In this document: positions 13,508 to 24,922 of the stretch, one piece after another
Layout: the number at the start of each line of letters is the position of its first letter
Numbering within the stretch: position 1 is the stretch's first letter
Assembly: GCA_014529385.2 (NCBI GenBank)
Contig: CM043944.1
Coordinates: forward strand, 49,273,768-49,337,767
Reading direction: 5' to 3'
From: Adiantum capillus-veneris
Lineage: Eukaryota > Streptophyta > Polypodiopsida > Polypodiales > Pteridaceae
DNA: 64,000 bases
The notes under the pieces: model-generated
Databases searched by the model: none
What the model saw: only the letters and a program-made list of their open reading frames with translations
Told to the model about the DNA's origin: nothing
Position numbers and translations under genes: made by a program

Positions 13508-13627
13508 ATTTAACGTCGTAGGAAACTAATTCAAGAGACCTTAAAGATCTAGCCGAGGAGGAGTTGAACTCAAGACCTGTTATTCAAGAGGGAAATGGCA
13601 TAACCAATCTACCACACTTGGGTGATA
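13508..13627 (-). mobile_element. tRNA-derived SINE copy
   Basis: Second full copy, about 120 bp, same orientation as the one at 13307. Box A reads GGTAGATTGGTTATG and box B GGTCTTGAGTTCAACTCC, and the same CTACGACGTTAAA end is followed by CTCTTCTTGGGTGTGTGTG. The two copies share box A, box B and the tail with few differences. Confidence 0.75.
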
Positions 13628-13684
13628 GAAAGTTTATACCATTTTTCTCTTTTTATTGGCACACACACACACGAGAGAAGAGAG

Positions 13685-13726
13685 TTTTAACGTCGTAGGA
13701 AACTATCCCAAAAGACGTTAAAGCTT
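13685..13726 (-). mobile_element. SINE tail fragment
   Basis: Only the last 40 or so bases of the SINE remain (GTTTCCTACGACGTTAAAAC on the minus strand), again followed by a CTCTTCTCGTGTGTGTG tail. The copy is 5' truncated. Confidence 0.6.
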
Positions 13727-13960
13727 AGGTTAGATGTAGACTTACGTTAGATTAGATTTAGGTTTATTTAAGTTAGATTAGATTAGATTTAGGTTTATAT
13801 TTAGTTAGATTTATGTTTGATTAGATTTAGGTTTATTTACGTTAGATTTAGATTTACATTATATTAGATTAGATTTAGGGTTATTTTGAGTTTAAAATTA
13901 AATTAGATCTAGATTTATATTTGATGGACTAGCTTTTTTTAGATTTAGGTTAGATTTTAG
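13727..13960. repeat. degenerate TTAGATTTAGGTTTA low-complexity array
   Basis: Many imperfect repeats of TTAGATTAGATTTAGGTTTA-like words. One TTTAGGG occurs, but there is no telomeric array. The segment borders the SINE cluster. Confidence 0.85.
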
Positions 13961-14586
13961 TGCATGTCAATGAAGGTGCGCTCATGATGGTAAGCATTGT
14001 ATGAAAAACACTTGCTCATATGAAAAACACTGAAAAAGACTCCGCTTTCCTTCGTGAGAAAATTTTTTGCTCTCACAGCCTCGACAGTCCATGCGGATGA
14101 GCAATTCCACCTGCATGTTCGACTGCTGCTACCATACAATATGCATCATGATCAACCAATGGAAGAGCAAATTGAGCCTACACAAAAATTAGTGATGCAA
14201 GATGACGATTCCAAGGGTCACACACACACACACATACACACACACACACCACAACCCGTCAAATCTAGATTAAGAATTAAGTGCTTCGAGCAAATATCAG
14301 CTACACTGCAAGAATGGCGTACCTGCATGCTACAGACAAAGATCTACTTTTAAAAGATGTTAAGATGCTGTGAAATGCTACAGCTAGTGAAGAGGCAAAG
14401 GGGTTTTGTCCACTACATGCACTATCATGTAGACATGGGTGTGTAGATTTATTGTACCCGCAAATATAGTCATTGACCAATAAAGACGAGATTATAACCC
14501 GGTGGTTCTGATGTCCGTGCACCTCTAGACCGAGGTGTACGGGGATTGGACATGACTAGAGAATGTGAGGTAGTTTACAGTGTGAC

Positions 14587-14651
<65 letters not shown>

Positions 14652-14715
14652 AAGACGAAGAATGCCAATAGAAGATTAAATTTGTTGTCTAGGTTATAAG
14701 ATTTTTACCCTCATT
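13961..14715. other. transposase upstream region with (CA)n and (GA)n runs
   Basis: Holds a (CA)n run at about 14219-14248 and a (GA)n run of about 62 bases at 14586-14649. No gene is recognised. The 5' leader or promoter of the TNP2 relic is presumably here. Confidence 0.45.
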
Positions 14716-16230
14716 ATGAGTAGTGACGAGGATGTGGGGCCATCCAACCAAAACACCTATCTCTCAACGAGGATCTTATGTCCTTGTAATCAATGCAAGC
14801 ATGCTGTGCAACGGACAAGACGCCTTTCTTTGCAGCACGTTCGCAAATTTGGCGAGTTCAATCCATCTATTATAGATCGAGTTGTTGCCAATTATAACTC
14901 ATCGGGCTCTGACACTGGCCAACAGGCAGCAATCTTGCAACCCAATAGACATCGCAGGCGCTTTGGTCAAGCAGTATATGTGAGGCCACAAGATGTAGCC
15001 TCTGACAGCTCGGGGGATGATCATGCAGACCACATTCCCAACGAGGCAATGTCCGAGATTGATGAAATGATCGAGACGATCGTGGATTCAAAAAGGCTTA
15101 TCTATGATGATATGAAAAGTGAAGCCGATATGCTATTGTATAATGGAGCACGTGTGTCTAGATTGAAAGCGCTCCTGGTTCTTCTCAACATGCAGGCAAA
15201 GTTTGGATGGAGTGACACTAGCGTCAAAGCGCTTTTCAGGTGATCTATTACAATTAGTTTACTTTAATAAAACTCTAGATGAATAATGACCTGATAGGTT
15301 TGTACACAATTGTACCGTATTTTTATGTTGTGTAGATTGCTCAAAGAGCACATACTACCAGCTGATAATGTGATGCCAGATTCCCGTGAGGAAGCAAGAA
15401 AGATTTTGCGAAACTTGGGGATGGATTACAATTCGATCCACGCTTGTCCTAATGACTGCATTCTTTTCAGAGGGGAATACATAGACATGGAGAAGTGTCC
15501 GAAATGTGATTCCGAGAGATATCGAGTAGATCTCCACGGAACAAAAATTTCATAAAAGGTTTTGCGACATTTTCCTCTGCTTCCTCGCATCAAGCATTTC
15601 TTCGAATGTAAGTCCATGGACGCCTTAGCATCATGGCATGAGGAGAATAAATCTTTGGATGGTGTGCTACGGATTCCTGCAGATTGCGCAGCCTGGAAAC
15701 ATATAGATGAAACATGGTCGGATTTTGCCAGGGAAGCTTGAAATTTGCACTTAGGCCTGGCTATGGATGGCATAAATCCATTTGGTCAAAGATCAACATC
15801 TTACAGTGTATGGCCCGTTTTCATCGTCAACTACAACATTCCCCCGTGGTTGACTACGAAGAAGGGGCACCTATGGCTAAGCTTGATTGTGTCAGGGCGA
15901 TAAAAAGTGAAGAATATGGATGTGTATCTTCACTCGTCTAGGCACCGGCGCTCTAGTGGTGGCGGTGGCGATTGTTGTGGGGATGCTGCCGCCGATGCTT
16001 CGACACCGCCTCGTGTTCGACGAGGCTCTTTATCCTCCCCTTCTTTTCCCGTCCTTACGCCAACCACGTCATCACCATCGACACCAGGTTTTGTGCAGGT
16101 GACGGCCGTTCCTAGCGGCTACACACCACTAGCTACTCCTCCAAGAGTCACTCCAATGGACACTCCTCGCTTCAGGGCCCAGACTCCAGTGGAGACACCT
16201 GACGTCCATACCCCGTCGACACGCCGCTAG
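14716..16230 (+). pseudogene. CACTA TNP2-type transposase, truncated with stops
   Basis: TNP2 is the transposase of CACTA elements. Exon 1 (14716-15239) starts MSSDEDVG and has a zinc-type ILCPCNQCKHAVQR near residue 20, and later LLVLLNMQAKFGWSD. A 96-bp intron (GTGATC...TGTAG) leads to exon 2 at 15336: ARKILRNLGMDYNSIHACPN, then FRGEYIDMEKCPKCDSERYR, VLRHFPLLPRIKHFFECKS, LDGVLRIPADCAAWKHID, INPFGQRSTSYSVWPVFIV and KNMDVYLHSS. Stops in the same frame are at 15553, 15739 and 15901. After MDVYLHSS the family-typical sequence ends and a Gly- then Thr/Pro-rich stretch runs to a stop at 16228. The remainder of the transposase appears deleted, with TNP2 fused to material preceding ORF2. Confidence 0.85.
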
Positions 16231-16276
16231 AGACCCCTGCCGGGACACCAAGTTCACGCGTCAGCGGCGAGAGGGC

Positions 16277-17071
16277 TTGCCTTACTCCGTCGACTTCAGC
16301 GACGGCATCATCTTGGATGATGAAGGCAAGAAGGTGATTTTGCGCATGCGCGGTCTTTGCTCTCAGGTGTTTAGACACTACATACTAAACACCTGGAGTG
16401 AAGTACCAAGTGATATAAAAGACAGAGTCATCAGCATGCTTCATGACGAGTTTCCCGTTCCAACACGGGATGACGGCTTCAATGAAGACCTCATGAAGGT
16501 TCGAATGCGCGAATACTGCAAGCACAAGCGTTCCAAAGTGCAAAAAGCAATCAAGCATGGGTGGAACAGACCAGATTGGCTGGCCAAAGAAGATAGGAAG
16601 AATGCGAAGCAAGCAACGCGCAAGAATCCCAACAAGTGGAAGCAACAAAAGGAGGCAGCCAGAGCGCGAATAGAGGCAAGGAGCTCACACCACTTGGGGA
16701 GCGGCGGGTGGGCATCATTTGAGGCCTATTTTGTAAGTGTTTTCGCATTGCTCTTTATGTTTGATAGTTTAGGGTTTATGGGTTTTTAAATTCTAACATA
16801 ATAAAATCTTTGTATGTTTTCACAGTGGTCAATGACAGGACGTGATCCCACACCGTACGAGCGCAAGTACGCATGCACGAAGGGCTTAAACGCCCTGATG
16901 GACGTTCTGAGTTCTCGCGGCGGCATGGTTAGTATTAGGGTTTACTCTTTTCTATTTGTTGTATTGTTTTATAAACATCGCTATATGTTTATACTTACAG
17001 AAAGCTGTCTATTGTTTTTTTTGCAGAATCTGATAGATACCCTGCTTGGACGCGATGAGACGTTTAATTAG
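16277..17071 (+). CDS. CACTA second ORF (Ptta/En-Spm-like), three exons visible
   Basis: Exons 16277-16732, 16826-16927 and 17027-17071 join in phase 0 with GTAAGT...CACAG and GTTAGT...TTGCAG introns and end in TAG. Features are FSDGIILDDEGKKVILRMRG, YILNTWSEVPSDIKDRVISM, a basic region (MREYCKHKRSKVQKAIKHGW, then EDRKNAKQATRKNPNKWKQQ), then GWASFEAYF before the first intron and SMTGRDPTPYERKYACTKG in exon 2. This is the layout of plant Ptta/En-Spm ORF2 proteins, thought to bind element termini. Whether it starts at 16277 or is spliced from the Thr/Pro-rich region upstream is unclear. The last exons are free of defects. Confidence 0.7.
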
Positions 17072-17460
17072 ACGACACCAATCTAGCCGTAGCTAGATAG
17101 AATTAGTTTCTTTTTGTCATAGCTTATGTATCATGAGATGAATTTTATACGTCTTTTCAAAAACCATGTATATTTTTTCAATAATGACAATGGTGTTGTA
17201 ACTATTACATTTGCAAAGTTTAACAATCAAGTGATTTTTCCTATGATGTGTACAATTGTCATTGATTTACTTTCATCAATTCACCTGTGAGTTTTGTATC
17301 TTTATTTTGCAAACAATAGGTACTATGGATGATGGAGTTAATGGTTATATTGTCTTGTGGGTGACTATTTTGGGTCTATACCTACCTTTGCACTTTTTTT
17401 CAAAGGTGAATCAATTAATGAAAGATTCAATATGGTTGCCACCAAAAAAATTTCCTCTCA
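17072..17460. other. 3' flank of CACTA ORF2
   Basis: AT-rich, with no further exon recognised. It leads into the right subterminal repeats. Confidence 0.4.
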
Positions 17461-17463
17461 CCA

Positions 17464-17720
17464 AAAAATTTTCCTCTCGGGCGTCGCTATATAAGGCCCT
17501 GCAGCATCGCTATAAACGTCCCTATAGATGTCCTACACACATCACTATAAACGTCGCTATAGATGTCCTGCACACGTCACTATAATCGTCACTATAGACG
17601 TTGCTATATAGCGACCTTTATAGCGATGCATATAGCGATCGTTATAGCGACGCATATAGCGATTGTTATAGCGACGTTCCCGTATCTACGCTATTAGCAA
17701 CGATTTTAGCGACACCGGGG
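17464..17720. repeat. right subterminal repeats of CACTA element
   Basis: About a dozen GTCGCTATA / TATAGCGAC / CATCGCTATA words lie in both orientations, clustered at 17590-17690, matching those at the left end. Confidence 0.85.
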
Positions 17721-17772
17721 GTTCTAAAAACCCAATGTATTTCCGTCTCTAACAACATCACAAGAGCACACA

Positions 17773-17785
17773 ACCTCTTGTAGTG
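17773..17785 (-). repeat. right terminal inverted repeat of CACTA element
   Basis: ACCTCTTGTAGTG, the exact inverse of 12734-12746. Confidence 0.9.
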
Positions 17786-17872
17786 TTACGATAGTCTAAA
17801 ATTACCTTTTTCTAGATCTATATGAAGGCAATGTCCGATACGTGCTTATTATATATCAATAGATAGCATCTG

Positions 17873-18628
17873 TGTTAGGAAATAAGACATAGCTAAATAG
17901 ATAATTGAGTAGATTACTTAATGGAGAGAGACAGATTTATATACACGAGATTATAGAGTAGAGAGAGAGAGAGAGAGTACACACGATATACGTGGTTCAC
18001 CCAATGTGGGCTACGTCCACGGGAAAGCAGCCACTCAATGGCTTTAGTACTTCAAAACAAGAAGTAGTTTACAAAGGGATTATACCCTTAATGGAGCTCC
18101 CGCCTTGCTTCACTCTCACCACCTCACACTCACCTTGTTGCATCAACTTCACACTATGAAATGTGTGTAGAAATGGCCTCCTTTTATAGGCCAAAAGGGC
18201 TGCCCTCTCTTATGAGAGACAGCCATGTGTAGCCGCCCTTGTGCGAATAAGGCCAAATCAGACCCTACAATCCGCCCATGTGTGGCCGCCCTTGAGAAGA
18301 CAAGTCCGCTTTTGAATTCGGCCACCGGCCATTGACTTCCGACCACCGGCCATCGGCCATTGACTACCGGCCACCGGCCAACCGACCGGTTGTTTTCCGA
18401 CCACTTTCCGGCCGCCGTCCGGCCATAATATTCCGGCGAAAAAAAAGTCTCGGGGGCCTCTGCCCCCGAGGCCTTTAAAGTTGCCCCTGATTCTTGTTCG
18501 TGAAAATTTTGGTTTCCAGTGAGTGATTTTCCTTCACGCACGATGGCTTCTCCTCATAATGGGGGCCTTACAAATGTGCGCTCTTACCACAGAAAATTAC
18601 AAGGGTAAATCAGGCTCCATACTTAACA
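17873..18628 (-). mobile_element. solo LTR, copy 1
   Basis: The 756-bp unit starts TGTTAGGAAA and ends TTAACA on the plus strand, flanked by a perfect ATCTG duplication (17868-17872 and 18629-18633). No internal retroelement region adjoins it, so it is a solo LTR left by recombination. A TATAAAAG on the minus strand at about 18181-18188 suggests that transcription ran on the minus strand. It contains a (GA)n run and GGCCACCGGCC-type repeats at 18320-18420. Confidence 0.88.
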
Positions 18629-18633
18629 ATCTG

Positions 18634-19310
18634 GATATTAGATTCTAAATATCCAAACTCCAACAAATTTGGATCTTATTTGCAAAAATTTATCGATTCC
18701 CTCTTTTTGAAAGTTGTGCCACATCAGCAATGTCTTACAAGGCCCAAAAATGAGCTCGAAATTTCCCTAATGGGCATGAAAATTTCCTATACACTAAGGG
18801 GGTGGACAATGATGGTGTAACCAAATTTGGTCAGTTTATAGACGGGTCACAAGCAAGTACAAGGTAGTTTGCAAGCATATGGCAGAGTGCTTGGGTAGAT
18901 ATTAGATGTAGGGTGGATCAGGCACCATTGGAATGTGTATGCCAAATGAGGCACTTAGCATGCCAAATCTTTACAGTTGGAGTCATGCCAGAGCAAAGTA
19001 GCTTGTTGCAGATTGATGATCAAAGCAGGCAATGATATCATGATGTGTATACCGAGAGGTTGCTCAAGTTTGGAGAGTTTAAAGTTCTTTAGGTATTTTA
19101 AGGTCAATGCCTACCAACTCTCCAATTAGGGGCTATGGTGGCTCCAGTTTGCCGGCGATTGCGCTAGTTGAGAAATTATGCTCAACCCATTATTTAGATA
19201 TAAAAAAACTACACAAGAAAAAGATGATATATAATAGCTATATGAATAGTATTGGCTAATTTTTCAAACAAATGTATGAACACATAGTTAAAAGTTGACT
19301 TATTCTCTGC
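18634..19310. other. no recognisable feature
   Basis: AT-rich unique-looking DNA between the first solo LTR and a possible minus-strand relic. Confidence 0.35.
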
Positions 19311-20004
19311 TCAGAGGTTAGTTTTGTTGTAGTTTTTGACACCATAGATATCCAAGCCTCTCCTTGCACTTGTAGCCCAAGAAATAGGCCACTCCATTAG
19401 CCTTTTATAGCATTGTCCTTTAGCACCATATATCCACGACCTTTCATACACATTATAAGCATACATACCATCATTTGAACCATCGGCATTGAACGTAATC
19501 ACCCAGCCACCTGCTGGATAAAATACCATAACATAATCCACACCAAGAAAAACTTGTAGGCGGTGCTACACTACCTTTAAGGAAACCTTCAAGATCATGT
19601 CCATCAACAACACATAGCATATTGGGTCCTTGCCGCGTGCCCCGACCTGCTATCTAGCCATGCATACCTACTCCCCTTGCAAGTCTACATTCAAAATCTC
19701 CATACCTCACTCGGGAGTTGATGCCATACCAATTCTTTAGCCCCAAGGATATGACATGATAAACCTTTAACATGTTCAACATATACTGGATCAAGTTGCT
19801 CAACTAATAGCCCTAGATGTGCTTATTCATCTCTAACTTCTCTTCAAACACCTGCTTGATCACCATATCATTGCACAAGAAAGACAAAAACTCACCCCAT
19901 ACCTCATCACCTGTAAGGTTGGCAGCACCTTCCTCTTTGCATGGAGTCTCACTCTCATAGGTTGCACCCATATTTGTCTCCATAGTGACAATTGTTGGAG
20001 TCAC
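19311..20004 (-). pseudogene. unrecognised decayed coding region
   Basis: On the minus strand three open pieces follow one another in shifting frames: EVWGEFLSFLCNDMVIKQVF (about 19905-19845), YGDFECRLARGVGMHG-stop-IAGRGTRQGPNMLCVVDG (about 19715-19600) and FYPAGGWVITFNADGSNDGM (19530-19470), then SWIYGAKGQCYKRLMEWP. The composition is protein-like, but I recognise no domain. Frame changes and stops suggest a dead gene or retroelement part. Confidence 0.35.
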
Positions 20005-21306
20005 CTCTTCACACTAACTCTAGAACCATATAGTGCACCTCTACATCCCCTCTTGGACAAGATTTCCCAACCCCCTGCATAAGTAAACCATCACCACATA
20101 CCTTTGTTTTTTCTACTCCAATGGTAGTCCACTTCAAGCACCACTTTACAGTCTTCACTTCCTACTTCAATTAGCTACAGAACCTCTATGTCAAGCTTGA
20201 TAGCCCACTCTACACTTTGGCCTTTAGATCTTGCCACAATGTGGTCTTCATGCATGGCTACATTTGTCACAACTTCAAGGCATGGTTTCTCATTGAAGGA
20301 GCTTTGTCCATCTTCCTTTGTCCATCTTCCTTTGTCCATCTTCCTATATAGTTGCATGATAAGAAACATAAGGTAGGAATATGTAGCTTGTCTTACCCCT
20401 TGATCATCTATAATCGATGTACCTCTTCCTGCTTGTCTCCACCTCGGTTGCTCTTTGCATGACACAGTAGCATAGTCTTCCAAATTAAGAATGGGAACAC
20501 ACAGAACACACAACCTGGATGCCTCTTCATAGCTCAAGGTTTCCACAACACCCATATCCCCTAGTAAACACACACACACACACACACATACCCAATTTGC
20601 CAAAATCTAGTGTCTGTGCATGTACCCAGCCAGCCCAGACCATACACACCTAGCCACGAAACATGGAATCTTAATTTCAACTTTTAACCCTTGAGAGCAC
20701 CCTCACCCATGGATACACAATTCAAGGTGAGACAACACACCAAAATGTAACGGCACACCAAAATGTTTTTAGGACATGCATCATACACTTGATCACCTGC
20801 AAACATATACCCTCTTGGCATACACAAAATCTAATAGGAAACCCTTACACTTTTGAAGCACACAGGTACCTGAGGCGCCATTGAACACAAAATCAAGAGA
20901 GGAAGCTAAGACTGATTTGAGAGAAGATTGAACTAATATCGACTAATATCAGTCAAAACATTGATTTGAGAGAAGCTAACACAGATTTGAGAGAAGATTG
21001 AACTTATCGAGTCAAAATATCTCAAAAAAGTGGATACAATGATGATACTTTAGACATTTTTAGAACCTTCCTATGTATGCACCCGAAATGGAAAAAAGTT
21101 GTTTTTTGCATACATGTAAAGTTATGGTATATGATTGATCAAAGTGACATGGCTGTTTTGCATCATGATTAAGTTGATGGAATGATGTCATGTGATGTAT
21201 GGATCCTCATGGATGGATGTGGACACCTCATGTGAATATATACATAGTGCTTTCCACCCTTCTAGGTCAAAAATTAGCTTTATGTGCTAGGGGAGTGAGG
21301 TGCGAT
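20005..21306. other. unassigned; (CA)n run at 20570-20588
   Basis: A 142-codon minus-strand ORF (20175-20603) starts within a microsatellite. It shows WAIKLDIEVL at its end and an internal KMDKGRWTKEDGQ, the trace of a short tandem duplication (TCCATCTTCCTTTG, 20308-20343). I do not recognise it and would not call it a gene. Confidence 0.3.
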
Positions 21307-21311
21307 CGTAG

Positions 21312-21396
21312 TGTTAGGAAACGGGACATAGCTAAGTAGATAATAGAGTAGCTTACTTAATGGAGAGAGAGTTTTTTTGCATACAAGAGATTATAG

Positions 21397-21430
<34 letters not shown>

Positions 21431-22050
21431 TCACATGATATACGTGGTTCACCCAATGTGAGCTACATCCATGGGAAAGAAGCCAATCAATGGCTTTAGT
21501 ACTTCAAACAATAAGTAGGTTACAAAGGGATTATACTCTTAATAGAGCTCCCGCCTTGCTTCACTCTCACCACCTCACACCCAACTTCACAATGCACCAC
21601 AATACGTTTTGTGTGTAGAAGAGTCCTTTCTTTATAGGAGGGCAAAAGGATTGCCCTCTCTCATGAGAGGCCACCGTGTGTAGCTGCCCTTATGTAGACA
21701 AGTTCAAGTTGGACTCTCTAGTGTGTCCATGTGTGGCCGCCGTTGAGAAGACAAGTCCACCTTTGAAATTAGCCACCGACCATTGAATTTGGCCACCATC
21801 CACTGGCCATTGACTTTCGACCACCGGCCAACCGGCCATCTGACTGTCCGTTTTCCAACCACTTTCCGGCTGCCATCCGGCCATAATATTCTGGCGAAAA
21901 GGGATATTCTGGTGAGTGGCCATGGATTTTGGTTTTGCGGCAAGTGATTTTTCTTCATGCACGATGGCTTCTTTTCATAATGGGGGCCTTACAAATGTAT
22001 GTTTTTAATACAGAAAATTACAAGGGATAAATCAAGCTCCATAATTAACA
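21312..22050 (-). mobile_element. solo LTR, copy 2
   Basis: The 739-bp unit has the same ends (TGTTAGGAAA...TTAACA) and is alignable throughout with copy 1 despite indels. Flanks are CGTAG (21307-21311) and CATAG (22051-22055), a target duplication with one CpG-type change. A TATAAAG lies on the minus strand near 21637. It differs from copy 1 in its target site, so it was an independent insertion. Confidence 0.85.
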
Positions 22051-22229
22051 CATAGTGCATCACTTATGTATGGTTAAACATTGTCAAATGGGATTTTGAA
22101 GTCATGTTCAGTCACACTGGTTGGACTTCTTCTATGCATAAAAAATTCATGTCTCAAGGGCCATGTGTGTGGGGTCAGTTTGATTACATTGGATATGTCA
22201 AACTCCAAGTGTGGAAGTTGGTTCATTAA

Positions 22230-23569
22230 CACTAGAATGGTAACCTAACAGGACATAAAAGTGTCCTTTCAGGGTTTTGGGAAAAATTTCCAAAACCATA
22301 GTAGATCCACTCATTTTGAAAAATCCTTTCATGAGCTTATAGTTCAATAACTACTACATATGGAAAAAATAAGAAACTTGTAATTTTTCCCATCCCTTGG
22401 TCACTACAAGCCTCCAAAGTTGATGGACCAGTGCATTTTGCCCAAAACAGCAATTTCTTACGATTGATTGCATATAAATAAGAGTGGAGATTTTTGTAGG
22501 ACATGAGATAAAATGCCCCGTTAACTTCAATGGGTTGGTGACCAAAACATATGGTTGCTTTTACCTCACTATTTTTTTTTTTGGGCAAAAAAAATAGGTA
22601 CAAAAAAGTTGCATTTTTGCCATTCTGCGGACCTATCATCAAAGTTTCTATAGTCACGCTCAATACAGATACTATATACATGTTTTCTTAGTTCCCTTTG
22701 GGCCTTTGGATTCAAAAGGAGCCATGGAGCATGTCAAAAGGATAATGGATCTCTTACAATTGTAACCTTGGGAGCAATGATAAAGTGCTAAATACAGCAA
22801 ACATGAAAAAACTAGGTTTAGCATTATGACGTCTAGAAACCCATAGAAACTACTCAATATCTAGCCAAGTTTGTATTCTATGATTAGATATGGTCACTAC
22901 CTACAAAATGCACACAATTGACCTAAGAAACTAGCAATATTGAGAAAGTTATACTTGCACTCTAAAATGTATCGTATTCTTCAGCAATCAAAAAACTCAA
23001 CCATCATCATATACTATGCTATATAGCATATTAGGTCCCCCAAAACTCAAGGAAGATTAGCTTTATGTTATACATTACACTTACACAATCAAAATTGAAT
23101 TTGGATATCAAGAAGGCCACCAAAAAATCATAAAAGTGCTAATTTTGACCAAAAAACAGGATTATGCAATTCTTGTAAATTGGTCATAACTTTCAATTTT
23201 AACACTTAGCTCTCCCTACAAGCATCAAAACATGTTGAGAACTATGAAGGCCTAACCTCTAGCCATCTAAACCTCACAAACATGAAGTTTAGAGTGGTAT
23301 AGTTGCCAAAAATTGAAAAAAAAATCCAAAAACAGGACCCGTTTTTTCACACAGTTTAGGTTCAAAAATGTTGTGCAAGAGTAAGATTAATGGTGAGATC
23401 GATACTCAAAAAAAAATGCTAAGTTTTTTTCAGCTCATAAGGCAACTTTGTGGATATATAGCACCTAGAAATTCATTTTCATACTCTTCAAATAATTCAA
23501 GCAAAATGGTCACTTAACAGTACACAAAAGTGTCCAAGGACATAAAAGTGTCCTCTTACCATTCTAGTG
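22230..23569 (+). mobile_element. TTAA-flanked DNA element, copy A
   Basis: 1340 bp with ends CACTAGAATGGTAA / TTACCATTCTAGTG and TTAA on both sides (22226-22229, 23570-23573). Just inside each end lies the palindromic word AGGACATAAAAGTGTCCT. TTAA targets with such termini are the known habit of the piggyBac superfamily. No transposase-like reading frame is present, so the element is non-autonomous. Copy B has the same length with roughly 2% differences in the part I compared. Confidence 0.85.
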
Positions 23570-23573
23570 TTAA

Positions 23574-24522
23574 GGATTATGGTTTATGGTTAAGGGCTAA
23601 GATCCCTCATGGATTATGGTTGTGATTTTGATTGTGGAAGCCGGTGTGGCTCTTGGATTCTTTTTTTGGGATATGGTTGTACTGCCAAAATTTTTGTAGC
23701 CATGTTATGTGCTAAAGGGGTTTTGCAAGATTGGATGTGCATCACCCTAAGTCAGGTGGAGTGCTCACCCATGTGATGAGATTGGATTATAATTTATGGT
23801 TTTGGATTGGAGCATGGAATGATTTTGATGGTTTATGGTGGACGTGTAAGGGTAGAGATCCTATACAATCTGACTGCTTGGAAAAGATTGTTTGTGCATA
23901 TGGGAGATGTGTTATGTTTCTCATGGCAGCATCACAACAAGGCTAGGATCACCTACACCCCTTAGCCTTAGAGAAAAGGGTCGATGATATGTGGCTTTGC
24001 TAGATCGGGGGTGTTTCTTAGGTCTTCTGTTTTGTTAGGTCCATCTACACAATTAGTGCGTCAGGGGTTGAATGACCTACACAGCTAACTCATCAGGGAT
24101 CTTGCCTTGTCTTTGCCTAAGCACCCAATGTTAGGAATCAAAGTGGTGTGGTGCCTAAATTGGTATGGTTGTTGATAAATCCCCTACCACCTACTGGTAT
24201 CTGGGATCCTTTCAGAGCACGGGTTCATGAAGGAAGGGAAAGCAGTCTCAGTCTATGTCTCGATCAGATAGGTTGGAGGTGTTCTGGATCACTCTCTGTA
24301 AAGTAATTTTCTATGTCCATAGTCGAGTGGAAGTGGATGGGTGGACGGGTCGATCCCTACACAGATGCCAGTGCTTTTTTTGTCATTTATATTTTTTATG
24401 TTATGGTATACCCGCATTTTTTTATTGCATTAATTCGTTGTTACTTGTTTTATTTAGATGGGGCATTTAACGATTCTCTTTGTCATTTTCTTTTGTCTTT
24501 GAGAACTCTATTTCACCCTCCA

Positions 24523-24615
<93 letters not shown>

Positions 24616-24918
24616 TCTCACAATGCGGTGTACACACACATTCACCCTCCACCTTGTTATTTTCCGAGTAAGGTTTCACTCATACCACCCATTCAGAGGT
24701 AGCACTAGTCACTAGGTGCCTCTGGATATGTAGTGTGGCTCATAGCTTAAACTCCATGCTAGGTCGGGTGCTGAGAACTCCTCCCCCATGCAAACATTTC
24801 CACACTCTGATGTATATTGAAATTGTCTAAAATTATAAATTGTATATTTTGAGCATAGACCCATGGGAAGGGGTATCTCTCAATAATACCACTCCACACA
24901 ATCATGGCATCAATTTCT
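23574..24918. other. no gene; (TC)n(CTAT)n microsatellite at 24526-24615
   Basis: Unique-looking AT-rich sequence. The (TC)n run passes into (TCTA)n. Short plus-strand ORFs across it are repeat artefacts. Confidence 0.5.
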
Positions 24919-24922
24919 TTAA

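Larger units (their letters stand above)
12734..17785 (+). mobile_element. CACTA (En/Spm) DNA transposon, internally deleted
   Basis: The element starts CACTACAAGAGGT at 12734 and ends with its exact inverse at 17773-17785. It has subterminal arrays of GTCGCTATA/TATAGCGAC words, a truncated TNP2 transposase relic, an ORF2 and a cluster of SINE and microsatellite insertions. The length is 5052 bp. The 3 bases outside the ends are GTG and TTA, so no target duplication survives. Rearrangement, or insertion beside another CACTA end, could explain that. It cannot move itself, because the TNP2 relic is truncated and has stops. Confidence 0.85.

Noticed and set aside
13727-13960. Interstitial telomere repeat
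   Set aside because: Only a single TTTAGGG occurs. The array is a degenerate TTAGATTTAGGTTTA low-complexity repeat.
18149-18541. 130-codon minus ORF in solo LTR 1
   Set aside because: It is not conserved in the second LTR copy, and the WPVV repeats come from GGCCACCGGCC-type DNA repeats.
17873-22050. One LTR retrotransposon with a 2.7-kb interior
   Set aside because: Each LTR copy has its own 5-bp target duplication, and no primer site or polypurine tract is seen inside.
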